DNA of 64,000 nucleotides, from contig BCIK01000005.1 of the NCBI GenBank assembly GCA_039545295.1, positions 469,142 through 533,141 on the forward strand, given 5' to 3'. Each line of letters starts with the position of its first letter. The first letter of the stretch is position 1. The notes beneath the pieces were generated by a model. That model had not been told where the DNA came from, searched no databases, and worked only from the letters and a program-made list of their open reading frames with translations. This DNA is from Udeniomyces pyricola (taxonomy: Eukaryota; Basidiomycota; Tremellomycetes; Cystofilobasidiales; Mrakiaceae). Position numbers and translations under genes: made by a program. Of this stretch, positions 1-12,000 are shown piece after piece.

Positions 1-255
1 TTGGGGGAGTCGAAAGTGGAAGTTAGGGTCGCATCAGAATGAGACATCGGTCATGTGTGGGTCGTTATGGAGAGATGAGAACGAGGATTGTCGAGGTCCT
101 CATGGGCCCTCGTAGTGGGAGCTGGTCGGATTACCAAGACGAAGAAGAATGCACAGAAACAGAGAAGACAAGATGATCAAGGCATCGTTTATGCATGCAT
201 CTAACTGACACTTTTTGATTGAATGTCCATACGTCTTCTCTACCTCTTTCTCTTG

Positions 256-269
<14 letters not shown>

Positions 270-312
<43 letters not shown>
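270..312 (+). repeat. T43 homopolymer after a GT repeat, before a 3' splice site
   Basis: A GT dinucleotide run (about 254-269) passes straight into 43 consecutive T, then TCTTCGCGTACCAG and the exon. It acts as an extreme polypyrimidine tract for that acceptor. Its exact length is likely to vary or be misassembled. Confidence 0.9.
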
Positions 313-325
313 CTTCGCGTACCAG

Positions 326-547
326 GTGACGTTCGTTTGCCGGAACCGGTCAGGCACGAAGCAATTCTTTGCCGTCTCATTCGAGATTGCTGCTCTCGAG
401 GCCGGTGAGGAGTCCGGAACGGGCGCGAACCCTGCTCCGACGGTAACAACCTCGACGACGTCAAAGGAAGCGGTTGAGGAAGGAGAAACGAAAAAGGCCG
501 AAAAGGAAAGGGTGGAGGAGGAACAAGAGGAGCTAGATATCGATTGA
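326..547 (+). CDS. 3'-terminal exon of an unrecognised gene (partial)
   Basis: This is a 74-codon exon including the stop. It follows an acceptor (TACCAG at 320-325) and stays open to TGA at 545-547. It starts VTFVCRNRSGTKQFFAV, a pattern of alternating hydrophobic and polar residues typical of beta strands. It ends in an acidic, Glu/Lys-rich tail finishing EEEQEELDID. Bases 1-325 look mostly intronic: they hold a CTAACTGAC branch-like site near 200, a GT repeat and a 43-nt T tract just before the acceptor. Upstream exons lie at or beyond the window edge, so start and size are unknown. I do not recognise the family. That this is a real coding exon is an inference from the splice site and the open frame. 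Confidence 0.5.
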   Translation: MTFVCRNRSGTKQFFAVSFEIAALEAGEESGTGANPAPTVTTSTTSKEAVEEGETKKAEKERVEEEQEELDID

Positions 548-1255
548 AACAATAGCCGTCGCAGATCGATTTGTTTCTCCGATTTTTTATTTTTTTTTCC
601 CATCGGTGGTGGTGCTTAGATCGGTCCGATTGGTAAAACCATAGTAACTGCAATGGCTGAATGACTAAATCTCACATCGTATCCTTGGTTTCTCTATGTT
701 ACATGATGTGTGGATACGAGTGACTTGGGAGTTGAATGAATATTCAGAAAGGATTATGCGACATGGTAAAAAGAAGAGAACGAAGCACACAGAGAGAGAG
801 AAAAAAGGCCAGCGCGCAAAGCACCCCGAATCAAATGAAAGGAAAGAAGAAGGAAAGATAGAGACTCGAACCATGCTGAATCATACGTCCCTGCAGGAAA
901 CGGGAACGATGATCCACATGCATGAGAAGAAGAGGAAGGGGGATTGTGATATATAACCCATTCGACGGACAAGAAAAGCCCTCGAACGAGAAGGAAAAGA
1001 AAATTTACATGTAAAGAGGGGTAGTACGATGAGGGCTATGCGTTGGAATCGAAGTGAAGCAATCAAACAGCGAAAGAGAGGACCACAGGGAGAGAAGAGG
1101 AGGACAAGAAGAGAAAAGAAAAAGCCGGAGACTAGAAGGGGAGAGAGCAAGGAGGTATGAGACGAGCCCGGGCGCGAAAGAGAGAAAGAAAGAACGAAGA
1201 GGGCATACAACCGACCCGGGAATTGTCGAGCTTTTGTTGGTGGTGATGAATGGGT
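548..1255. other. Convergent intergenic region, no gene seen
   Basis: This lies between the stop of the truncated + gene and the stop of the minus-strand sulfate permease. It is purine-rich on the + strand (many GAGA and AAGAGA runs). The open frames here are low-complexity shadows. It presumably holds both 3' UTRs. I found no conserved coding sequence. Confidence 0.7.
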
Positions 1256-4200
1256 TTAATGTCCCGCGGTGAAAGAAGGGGGTTTAAAAGAGGGAGGAGG
1301 TAGTTTGGCTTCGGCCGCTGCCGCTCGAACGGCCGATTCGATATCAAAGTGGAAGAATGGCGTCTTGAGACTGACGAGCGGCTCAAAGACGCTGGCCGAG
1401 GACGACGAGACCCGACCTCCGTCGTGCTTCTCATCACCCGAGAACTTGTCGTCAATGTCAGACTGACTGCCATGGTGATCCTGACCGGTTTCGGCGAGGT
1501 GAATTTCGAGCCCGTCGCCGTTCCTCGCCCATTGAGCGCGTTCCTGCTCCCGAGCGTCGGCCCGAAGCTCTTCCGGGGATTTCTGGACAGAGTAGATGTT
1601 ACGTGGGTCTTGGGGAACGACAGAAGCGACATCGACGGGGAGAGCGAGCTTGCGATCTGAGGTTCCGAAACCACCGCTGATGAGAGCACGTTGGACCCAA
1701 GGAGAGATCACGCCAGAAAAGTGGAAGGAGACGGGTGCATCGGCCCAACGCTCAATCTCTTTACGCGTGTCGACGAGGTTCTGGACACCGGTCTGTAGAG
1801 AAAACGATGGAGAAGAAACGGAGAGGACAAGAAAAGACATCAGTCAGAGACCAAGCAAGTTGGCATACTCGACAACATCGTCGTCCGCATACGAGAGAAA
1901 GGGCTTACAGTATCAATGTTGGCGATAGCTTGGCAATCCAAGACAATGGCTCGAACGATGACCTTTTTCTCTCCATGGTGAGTTGTGTCGACATCGATTT
2001 CGCTCGCCGGCTTATTGCGGTTCCTCCATCGGGTTAATCGGCTGGGTCCGGGGTCGTTCCAAGGTCGGTCGCCGAGCTTGGTGAGATTGGCTTCTTTGCC
2101 CCGCTTAGTGTTGTCTTTGACATACTGAGAAGAACGACGAGCGGACAGTTAAAAGGTTTTTTTTTTTTAAAAAAGTCAATACGATATTAAAGGATGCCTG
2201 ATGATGGGCGAGAATCTCGGTACTTACTTGGACGAGCTTGTGGTTGTGGAAGGAAGCGTTGGGGTAGACAAACGAGTCGGCACTGCAAGACAAAGAGGAA
2301 AGTGGGCGTAAGTGAAGAGCAAAGCAAACCCAGAGGATCACATGAAGGAAAAGACGAAGAAAGAAAAGAAGAAGAGAGAGAAACGTACAATCGGTAAATG
2401 ATGATGCCTTCGGGCGGGGGAGCGATGTGAACCGCCGGGTTGGTCGTTCCAACCTGGTTCGTGCAGATGGGCACAAACACATCCCGGTACTCCCGCGATT
2501 CGAGTCCGTTGTCGACAGTCTTGTCGCCCTCAGTCTCGACAGCGACACGGACTCGGCCAAGGAAGTGACCGCCGGGTCGGGCGATGCGGAAGAGGAGGAG
2601 CGCCAGGGATGCGGCGAGGGAAACGTAGATACCGTTTTCAATGGTACTGAAGATGGTGACACTATGAAGACAAACATTGACTTACGTCAGCGGGACACGC
2701 TGGATGTATCAACTATGGAGTTCTGAGAAGGTTTGCTTACAAGACGGCAGCGAGGAAGATGATAGCCTCAAAGGGAGAGACCCGCCAGAAGGCGTAGGCA
2801 CCTCGAGGGGAAATGACAAGATCGGCGACAGCGTGGACTGCAAAAGTAAGGTGCAAAAACATGGTGCTTACGTCAGGAAACGCGATTTCGCAAGCTATAG
2901 TATCAAAGAGAAACATTTGAAGCAAAGACGCACTGATGATGGCGGACAGAGCAGCCGAGGGAATAAAGTAGAAAGCGTCGGTGAGGGCGTAAAGCGCGAT
3001 GAGGACACAGATTCCGGTAGGAATTCCTGCCGCGGGCGTTCGCACACCAGACTTGGATTTGAGCGCGGACCTGCACAAACAGATGAAAACCGAGATCAGG
3101 GCGTGCACTAACTAAAGAAGAGCCGGTGAAGGTAGACATGTGAGTGGCAAGAGAGGCTCACCTCGAGAAGGAACCTGTCGAAGGATAAGCGTTGAAGAAA
3201 GTGCCAATGACGTTGTTGACACTGGTACCAGGAGGAGGTATTTGAGGGTAGATGCGACGTATCAAGAGTGAGTTTGATACTTTCTACGCGTCTGATGAGA
3301 AGAACTGCGTCGCGTTGACTCACCCAATGGCAATCATTTCCTGGTTCGGGTTGATGGTGTAGTTGTTCAATCGACCGAACGACTTGGCAATGGCAACGTG
3401 CTCGAGGAGGAGGATGATTGTAGCGACGGGGAGCTTGCCAGCCTATCATGAAGAGTCAAATGCCGTAAGTAAGGAAGCAAATCGGCATAGACCAAGGATA
3501 TAGAGAAAAATAAGACAAAGAGGGTAGCGTACCATCGCGTTGATAAGCTCAGAGCTGACAACAGGCACGCCGAGGTGCTTGAAACCAGAGGGAACCGTCT
3601 TGAGGATTGAAATGGAGTACTTCTTGGGGTTCTCGTGGATGGTGACTCGCCAGGCAGCCTATTGTTGAACGATGAGAGGACCAGAGACCATGAAATCAAA
3701 CGGGTAGAAAAGTTGCGATCAGCTGTGAACCAAGGATTGGTAGTCAGGTCGTCGAGTCAGAGAAGAGAAATGAATAGATTGTACCCACAATGGTGAAGAT
3801 GATGATCATGAGGGCGTTTCGAGTGACGGAAACGAAGAAGGCAGCTCGTCGGTATTTAGGGTACCTTCGCTCCACCCAAGCGCACGTCCACTTCATGGCG
3901 TAGAGACCGACGAGGCAAGGGACTCCAAACGCAGCATCAAGACTGGCGTGCTTGAGGTTCTTGAGCGTGTTGATGATGACAAGGTATGTGGCATCTTTGG
4001 TGTTGAAGCGGGACGCGATACCGAATAGAGCGGGCACTGGAATGTAGCGAGGAACAAACGTAAGAAAGACGTATTTCGTCAGTACAACTTCGGTGTGCAA
4101 CCTGGGTTTGGATAATCAAGGAGGGGAGGACAAACCTTGTCCAGCAGCGATACTGATGGCAGACCCAGTCACTGTAGTACACACAGGGTCAGACGAAGCA

Positions 4201-5119
4201 GATCAACGACTTATATTCAGTGTAACGCTCATCTGAGCCAAGGCACAGAAAAAGAAGATGAAAAAGAAGATCACGAACTGAATCCTGCAACGGCGGGGAC
4301 GGGGATGAATTCGACGATCCAGCCGATACGAAGCAATCCGACACCAAGGACGATGAATCCACAGATGAATGCGAGCTGGGTAGCGATAACCTCGGCAGCC
4401 CACTTGCCTGGGTGGGCGGCAAGGACTGTCGATCAAGAATGAAACATGCCTGGATGAGTATGCTGCGTACACTAAGAGGTCAGCCATGGCAGGGACAAGA
4501 GACGCTCACCATCGGAAACAATTCGACCGGTCTGGAGAGACATGACTGCGACCGGACCAATGGAGACGTCTTTGGATGTAGCAAAGAAAGCGTAGGTGAG
4601 GACACCGATGAAACTACTGTAGAGACCGAACTCGGGTTTCAATCCGGCGAGCTTGGCGTAGGACATGGACTGGGGAACGAGGACCATGCCGACCTGTAGT
4701 TTATCCAAGAACAGATATAGGAAGAAGTATGAGCACGAGTTAAAATAAAGTTAAAAACAAAACAAAAAGAAACAGAAAAAAATGCCGCTTCGCCACAAGC
4801 CAGATAGACCTTACAGTAATACCAGCGATGAGATCCCCAATCAACCATTGAACGTTGTAGTTTGGAAGCCAGTTAATGATGGGAAAGAGGGATCGGAAGT
4901 AAGAGGTGACCTGGAGGTAGCGAAAGATATAAGCACAACGTATGGCGTCAGCTCGAGACTTCCTTAGACCAAAGGTCACCGCCAAGCCGCTGAAGGACAG
5001 ACTTGGTGCTTGGGGTCCTCAGTGAAACCCTTGAGGTAGTCGTCCGTTCCAATGGTCTTTGGTGCATCGTCCTTGTAACCGATGACCCATTTGGCCGTCT
5101 TTTTGAGGGGAGACGTCAT
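1256..5119 (-). CDS. SulP-family sulfate permease with STAS domain
   Basis: Plasma-membrane high-affinity sulfate transporter of the fungal Sul1/Sul2/Cys-14 type, predicted 815 aa in 15 exons. Exons: 5119-5003, 4910-4815, 4693-4510, 4425-4279, 4171-4136, 4036-3789, 3658-3533, 3442-3324, 3221-3162, 3070-2934, 2837-2741, 2661-2389, 2282-2228, 2124-1909, 1792-1256. All phases close. The order of family hallmarks is clear: SLFPIINWLPNYN and DLIAGIT before TM1, then VLVPQSMSYAKLAGL, IPVPAVAGFMTGSAISI, NPNQEMIAIGVNN, YPSTGSFSRSALKSKSGV and STIENGIYVSLA. The large last exon carries the C-terminal STAS region (FHFSGVISPWVQRAL). The start is the first ATG of the only frame that joins to exon 2. It is transcribed divergently from the Acl4-like gene across 1.3 kb. 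By family knowledge it is probably induced by sulfur limitation, but I identified no binding site. Confidence 0.95.
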
Positions 5120-6438
5120 TGTCGAGGAAGAGGAGAAAGAAATGGGAGGTTGGAGGATCGGAGCAAGAACTAGAGGAGAAACACGTCGGAGAAATCCTAG
5201 GGGAGAAAGGCAAGGGCTTGGGAAGCAAGCGTAGCAGCTACGGGCTTCTTGGATAGATAGAGGCGGTGGATGCTCGGGCGGATCGGAGGTGGTCGTCTGA
5301 TAGAGCTTGTTAGTGAGAACAGGGACAAGTTTTGGGTATAAACGAAGCAGAGGAGGGCGAAGGCGAGCTTTCCGGCTAGAATTGTAGCGATGAGGCGATA
5401 TGAGCTGCAATCACGCCATGCCCCCTTGCACAGAGCCCGCAACGGAACCGGTCTGAGCACTTTCAATCGCTCAAGTCAGACCAGGATCGGCAGAGAGCCT
5501 CGCCCTTTGACGGCGACGTCGGCAAGGATTCCAGTATATTAAATCGTGCTAATTCATGATACGTATGGCGAATATGTATCCAGGAAAGAGGGAGGAACAG
5601 AGCGGGATATGGTCGAATTGAACGTAGAACAATCCCACCCAATTCCTGCCAGGCCGCGAACCAAGGCGAAAGTCCACCGTCCAACAAAGGGGCCGCGCGC
5701 ACGTTGACGCAATTGTCAGATTGCCACAGCTGTCGGGAACAATTGTTCAACACGTCACCACCACCTTTTGACGTGTAACGCGAGCTGACCTCGTCTGAGA
5801 TCTGAGATCTGGCCGGTGACCGTCGAACATAATATCATGGTGTGATGCCCGGTGCTTGTCTATCGGCTGCCCGGTTGAATTTTGCAGCCTGGCCAGTGCC
5901 TCTTTTTTAGTGCTCAGTTATCGACGATACGAGGGTACCAGAGACATCTACAAGTGCAAGTGTCGGCGTGGGGCCTTGGTTGACTGGTTGGTCGAGCCAA
6001 GGCTATACGTTGCACGTCCACGTCGCTGTTGGACTTGGCGTTTAATTTGGGCTCACCAACGACATGTAGAGCAAATGATGATCGAATATATAGGCCGAGG
6101 ATGTACGTGAGAATACCTATCAATGCACCTGCTCATGGAGGATACATGTACACGACGATGCACAACGATGATTGTACGCAGACAATGGTCGATCATCGAC
6201 TATTAGGCTAGGTCGTTGGAGCACCGCCCGCCAGGCAGCATGTAGCACAGGCCAGCAGCAGCTTGTCGATGATTTCTCGTTTCTGCCTCGCCAACCATCC
6301 GCCACCATCAGGCACTAGACACTCGACAGCCCACCAAATCTACTGCTCTCCATTCCCTGGTACACTAGCCACATTCAGCCTTCTTTCTCTCCCCGGTCCC
6401 TTCCTTTAGCTCAACTTTCGTCTCGCCAAACTTCCCCC
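5120..6438. promoter_or_regulatory. Divergent intergenic region (sulfate permease / Acl4-like)
   Basis: This 1.3-kb gap separates two divergently transcribed starts, so it should hold both promoters and 5' UTRs. Bases just upstream of the Acl4-like ATG are CT-rich (TTCTTTCTCTCCCC), a common fungal core-promoter pattern. Upstream of the permease ATG the minus strand is CT-rich too. No conserved ORF or structured element was seen. Confidence 0.5.
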
Positions 6439-8304
6439 ATGGCCCGCAACAAATCCAAGAAATCGGCTTCCCAAAAGGCCGCCGCCGCCATCAAGAACGC
6501 CCAGTCCACCAACGCGACCGCTTCTTCTTCCTCGGCACCTGCACCAGGTTTCTCGATAGACGACCTCCTTCGTCAGTTGTCCTTGCTCGGCTCCTGGTCT
6601 TACCCACTGTCATCCTTAGCATTCTCCCAATATACACCGCTCACGCTTCTCCTCTCCTCGTCTGCCCGTAGTGAAAGCGCACACCGTCCTCGCCCAGCAG
6701 GATTACGAACTCGCTTCGCGCTTCCTCGAACGTGCCCTCGCCCAAGACCCTCGTAACGTCGAGGCTCGCGAGCTTCTTGGCGTGTGTGACCTTGAATTGG
6801 GCAATGTTCAAGAGGCCAGGGATGTGAGTCATTATTCTAGATTTGAGTCAGACGGCAACACTCCACTCATGCCGCGTTTCCTGTCTGGTCCATGCTCACG
6901 ATTTCCTCGTTTGCTTTTGATCTTTCCGTTCACGCGTTGTCGTCATGTCTTGCGGTGATCATTCTGTCAACAGCACTTCCTCGCCTTGATCACCAACCCT
7001 ACGATTCCCTCGGCCGCTCCCCACCTTTACCTTGCCCAACTGTCGTCCACCCCCCAAGAATCCCTCTCCCATTTCGAGGCCGCCATCGGCATCCTTGAAA
7101 CCAACCTCGCTCAGATGCTCACCGACCGCGCTGCGTCGGGTCTCCAGCCGGGCGAGGACGAAAAGTTTGCCGAATACGAGATGCGAAAGCAAATCAGTGG
7201 TGCCTTTGTGGGCATGACGGAGGTTTACCTCACCGATCTATGGTGCGTTCCCGCATTCTCCTCCCCCCCCCCCCCCCCCCCACTTCACCCTTCACGTCTT
7301 TACCTCCACCCCTCCTATCACTTTCCAACTTCCAACCGTAGCAATATTTATACTTCCAGCGGGTAGTCGGCGCCTAGTCTAGCAATCGAACCCTGACCAC
7401 TCCGAAAGTCCACTCTCCTGTTTCTGCGGCTTCCCGGAATGCAGCTTTGACCCTCTCGCCCCAGAAAAGTGCGACCTCCTACTTGGCCGAGCGCTCGAGG
7501 TTAGCCCAGAGGATCCCGAGGCATGGATCTGCTTGGCAAGCGTGCGGATGAGTCAAGAGAGGGAAGCGGATGCGAGGGAATGTGTCGCCAAGGGCTGGGG
7601 TAGCTGGAGAGGGAGGGAACTTGGTAAGTGGTCTTTCTCTTTGTCGAGATTCGGCGTCTTTGCTTTGTTGGAAGGTCGAATTCTGATTGTTTGTTCTACA
7701 TTGAATTCTTCAGGAGATCCTTTGACTCCACCACTTCCGACTCGGCTGGCCCTGACGCGGCTTCAGCTCGAGCTCGAGCTCTACACTGAAGCGCTTGAGG
7801 TTCTGCGTGGCATCCGAGAGGAGGATGAAGAAGATGTCGAGGGAGCTTACCTTGAGGGATGGGCATGGTACCTGCGCGGAGAAAAGGCGGGCGAAGCTGG
7901 GCTTCTCGAGAGCAGTAGTGACCTGGCCGAGGGCGAGGAAGCTGTCCCCGGTCAGAAGGAATGTTGGGAAGAGGCAAGGGAGAGTTTGAGCGTGTGCGAA
8001 ATCGTGAGTGGAATGCGGTGTACTTTGTCGTCGTTCTTCTAAATCCCATGCGCGGTGGAGTTGATGTCGAGACTCAATACTGACGAAACGAATCTCTGAC
8101 TTTTTTTTATCCTCCTTGCAGCATCATCAAGCTCAATCTCACCCTTCTCCCGAAGTTCTCTCGCATGTCAGGGAACTACTGGCCGAGCTCGATGCGGCTG
8201 GAATTCGACCGGCACAGGGTGTGGTGGACGAGGAGGAGGCCATGGGCGATGGTGGACCTCAGGAATGGGAGGAGGACGAGGGCGAGGACGCGATGGAGGA
8301 GTGA
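6439..8304 (+). CDS. Acl4-like TPR chaperone for ribosomal protein L4
   Basis: Predicted 401 aa in six exons: 6439-6571, 6672-6823, 6974-7242, 7445-7623, 7714-8003, 8122-8304. In yeast, Acl4 is a TPR protein that binds newly made Rpl4 and escorts it to pre-60S ribosomes in the nucleus. Here a Lys/Ala/Ser-rich N terminus is followed by TPR-like helices (SRFLERALAQDPRNVEARELLG, split by an intron; PEDPEAWICLASVRMSQER; LELELYTEALEVLRGI), the family-typical segment TDLCFDPLAPEKC, and a strongly acidic C terminus ending GEDAMEE. The order, length and acidic tail match Acl4, but TPR proteins resemble one another, so the name rests on overall similarity. The first donor, GTCAGT at 6572, is the only one that keeps the TPR frame. 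Confidence 0.82.
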
Positions 8305-9044
8305 GATATGTAGAACACAGTCTTCACCTCTACTTAGAGTGCTTACGTCATTGAGAGGAAAGTAGAGTCATGTGCTTCAAGGTTGAGGTGTATTTGGTTG
8401 AGGATATTATAATTGGTTTGTCGTGTATATTGAGACGTGAGGAAGATGGACTGTATTGTGATCTGCATCGGACATATATATATATACATATTTATATATA
8501 TATACGTATATACGTATAAATACTTTGTCCGCTTATTTCGGAGTCCGGTGTTGAACGTTTGTCAAGTGAGAGTTTGCCCCTTTCCTCGACGCCCACCCCT
8601 TTCCCATTCCCCTTTGCCTCCCCCCTGTCCCCTCTCTAAGACGTCGACGCCTCTGACACGTTTCCTAGCTAGCGATGAACATGATGTGTCTTGTCAACCA
8701 CCATTCACACCCGCCCCGTGCTCTGACCTATAACTGACAGCTAGTCTAGCCAGTAAACTTCACATCTGGCTTCAACGTTCACTACAGCCACACCTGATCT
8801 GCCTTCCCCCTCTTCTTTTCCGTTCTACTTCGCCACTATCAGTCTCATCTTCAGGATTTGACCGATCCTCTGTTTGCTATCGGCTATATCTAGGTGTCTT
8901 GCTTTTCACCCCCTACCGCTTCCACCCGGTATGTACTCGACTACACATGTTAGCTCTTACGCAAGCAAGCAACACACCTCCCAACCTTCGTCTCAGCCCT
9001 CTTTTGCCACCAACCTCCCGATTTCCGTCCACACCAACCCCGAC
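8305..9044. other. Tandem intergenic region with AT-alternating tract
   Basis: It holds the 3' UTR of the Acl4-like gene and the promoter of the Sel1-repeat gene. An alternating tract of TATATA and GTATAC units lies at 8473-8520, about 170 nt after the stop. CT-rich stretches follow at 8575-8640 and 8800-8830. An in-frame ATG at 8931 overlaps a GTATGT splice-donor-like site (8929-8934). Confidence 0.6.
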
Positions 9045-12000
9045 ATGACCAGAGAGCACCGTGCCCATCTGGCTGACTCGATCAGTGCGAGTCCGCTCGA
9101 TCAGTTGAGTAGGTTGACCGCCCAACGCAAGGTAATCTGCGCATTTCCTTCTGGCTCCGAGCCTTTATACCTATCACAAATTCAAGTGGCCCTTGGTATG
9201 ACGATTCGTGCATGAATTATGTGCTTACACGTTCACTATCCTTCCAATCTATTACGGAAAATTCAAAACGCACATTCTTCACAGCTAGAGCTTCAGCAAG
9301 TACCTCTCGTCGGCAATCAACTTCCGACTACACCTACTACACCTCGGTTTATCCCGGCTCACCTCCGGCGTCCGGACAACCCCCCTTCTCCTGACCTCGG
9401 ATCAAATCCACCACTCACATTCAACATGTTTCGTCAGTCGATAGCGTCCTCTCTCGACTCTCGCATGACCAACTCCATGTATTCGACCTTAAGCGGAGAA
9501 GAGATGATCATGGAGGAAGAAGAGGAGTTGAAAGCTTGGTTCGAGGGTAGGCACAGAGCCGATATCTTCCCAGCATCGGATCAGAACGAAACTCATGACG
9601 ACACAATAACCGAGAGGGCCACCTCGGACGACGACGACGACGTGGCCGAAGAGGATTCAGACGACGACGACGACAACGACGATGATGGCGCTATAGCAAC
9701 CCCTCATCAACCTTTCTCTACCGTCCCTCTGAACTCGGCATCAGTTGGTGGCAATCGTCCGCATAAGGGACGTCATGTTTCGAGTAGTTCAAGCTTCACC
9801 ACCTCATCCCGCCTCTCACGATACCTCGACAACCTTGACAGCCCTCTTGAGAACGATCCTCAAGAGACCGACACATCATTGCCTGCTTCGCCGACGTCAT
9901 ATGTACCCTTTCCGGCCTCGTCCGCCTTGCCAACTACCACCAAATTGCAGCCTGATCTGTCCCTCGCCATGACTACTTCAACACCCACGTCATCAGGCCT
10001 TGTTCGAGGCGCGAGTTTTCGTCGAGGAAATCAAAACGAGGTGCCAATACAACGGAAGGAGTCTGCCTTGGTGAAGAGTATGCACGCTTCTGAGGGTCTG
10101 GACTGGAGGGATGGTGAGATATCTACTTCCCCTAACGATTTAGAACATCCTTGCCCTGGCCAGAAATGGCAGGAGGAGGACGAGATACATCCGGACACAT
10201 CGTGGACCGACTCCTTCCGATTGGGCGCAAGAGCGACTCCTTCAGCTGCTTCGTCTCAGCAGCCCCACACCACTACAACACCCGCACAGCTTCCGTTCAA
10301 GCCGAACGATTTATCACATCTACATTCACCTTACCCGCAAGTGTCTTCAGCCCCATTTTATCCTCCTCGCCGTCCGAGTCAGCCTCGGTCCCAGACGTCC
10401 AACTCTTTCACCTCGACCCAAGTCAGGCCAACCTACTCTGCTTCTCCACACCCGGGCCAGATATTTGCGCCGAACATTCACCCTTCCCAAGATCCCAACA
10501 CCATATTCACCCCACCCCGACCTGCGTTCGCGAGGGGAAGCCATTCGGCGAGGAACGCTTCCTCAGGTGCCCTGGATTCGGGATCATCTTCGGCTACAGG
10601 CAAAGTCGGAATCCAGGCCAAGACATCCCTGGATACGAGCCCTTCACTGATCAGACACCCTTTCATCCCGCCCGTAGGAATACCAAGGACTCGGCCTCCT
10701 GCAGCAATGAAGGGCCCCTCATCTCCCAACAACACTGTTTCTTTTGTTGACCATCGACAGCTGCAGCACCCATTGAGACCCATTCTGCACCTACCCATCC
10801 CGCAGGATATCCACTCAACTTCTCCTTTCTCGTCCACGATATCCCTCTCTTCTTTGTCGGCATCGGTCAAATCTCCATCAACATTTTCCCCTCCGAACCA
10901 ATCGCCTTTGGCCTCATCCATCGACAGATTCTCGCCAGCTTCCAATGCACCCTGTGTCCTTCCGTTTTCACCCAAGACTGCTCATGCTTCAGCCTCTGGT
11001 TCCCGATGGACGCCATTTGCCCCTTTTCGAGCTCGAACCCGCACATCACCGGAGACTACTCACCCATTCCCGTCGGTCTCCCCATTGACTGCCTCACCTC
11101 TTAGCGAGAATCCACCTGCTCAACAATCTCTCCTGACCGCGCCTATGCCGTCCGCCTTCGGAGGAGGAACGGGGCGGATGAGGTCGTTTACGACGTCAAC
11201 AACGGCCGTCAAAGGATTATCTTTAGAGTCGCCTTCTCCACGAAAAAGGCAAGGTAGTACAGATTCTAGATTGGACAACGCGAGGGACGAGTTGGATTCG
11301 CCCAGGACGCTTCATCGCACGCATGGATCGGACGCTGTCTCTGGGATCTATTCGTTCTGTCAGTGGGCCTGACCTGTGTCGATAGCAATGCATTGACCAC
11401 ACACAATTGACAAACGACTCTCGTCTGCTGGCTTACAATGTCTCTGCATCTGCTTTGTAACCTTTTCCGTGCTTGAGTTTTCCAGATGAACTGGATCCAG
11501 CTACACCTACTGCCCAAACTTTCTCGCCCAACCCTGAATCGGCGTCCGAAAGCACCTTTTCCTTATCCCGCGGTACATACAACAAGATCGAGTTCTCCAA
11601 CCCTACGCCCACTGCCAACTGTCATCTGCGCAACCCAACAGCTTCAGAGATAACTCTCCCTGCGGTAACGGTCCAACCTTTGCCAGTCCAACCGACAGCT
11701 CCACCTCTCCGACCCATCATTACGGCCGAAGGTCATCTTTCTATCGGTATCCGGCACCATTCTGCCCATCGCTTACCCCAGGCTGCTCACCATTTCCATC
11801 TCGCCGCGACCGTCAACGGCGGGTGTTCTGGGGGCCGCTTGTTCTGGGGCTTGACACTGAGGAGTGGCTGGGGCGTCGAGAGAGACGAAAAGAGTGGTTT
11901 CGAGTTTCTCAAGGCGGCAGCAGAGGAGCAGAGTACGACTGGTATGGAATCTGAAGGGAATCCAGCGGCGATTAGAGTGAGTCCATTTGTCTGACGCATC

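Noticed and set aside
1256..5119. Clustering of sulfate permease, phosphatase and other nutrient genes as a regulated nutrient cluster
   Set aside because: The genes are on both strands, separated by unrelated housekeeping genes, and share no visible promoter motif.
10151..10750. 199-codon open frame on + inside the Sel1-repeat gene
   Set aside because: It overlaps a 2-kb exon in the correct frame that continues into Sel1 repeats; this is a shadow frame.
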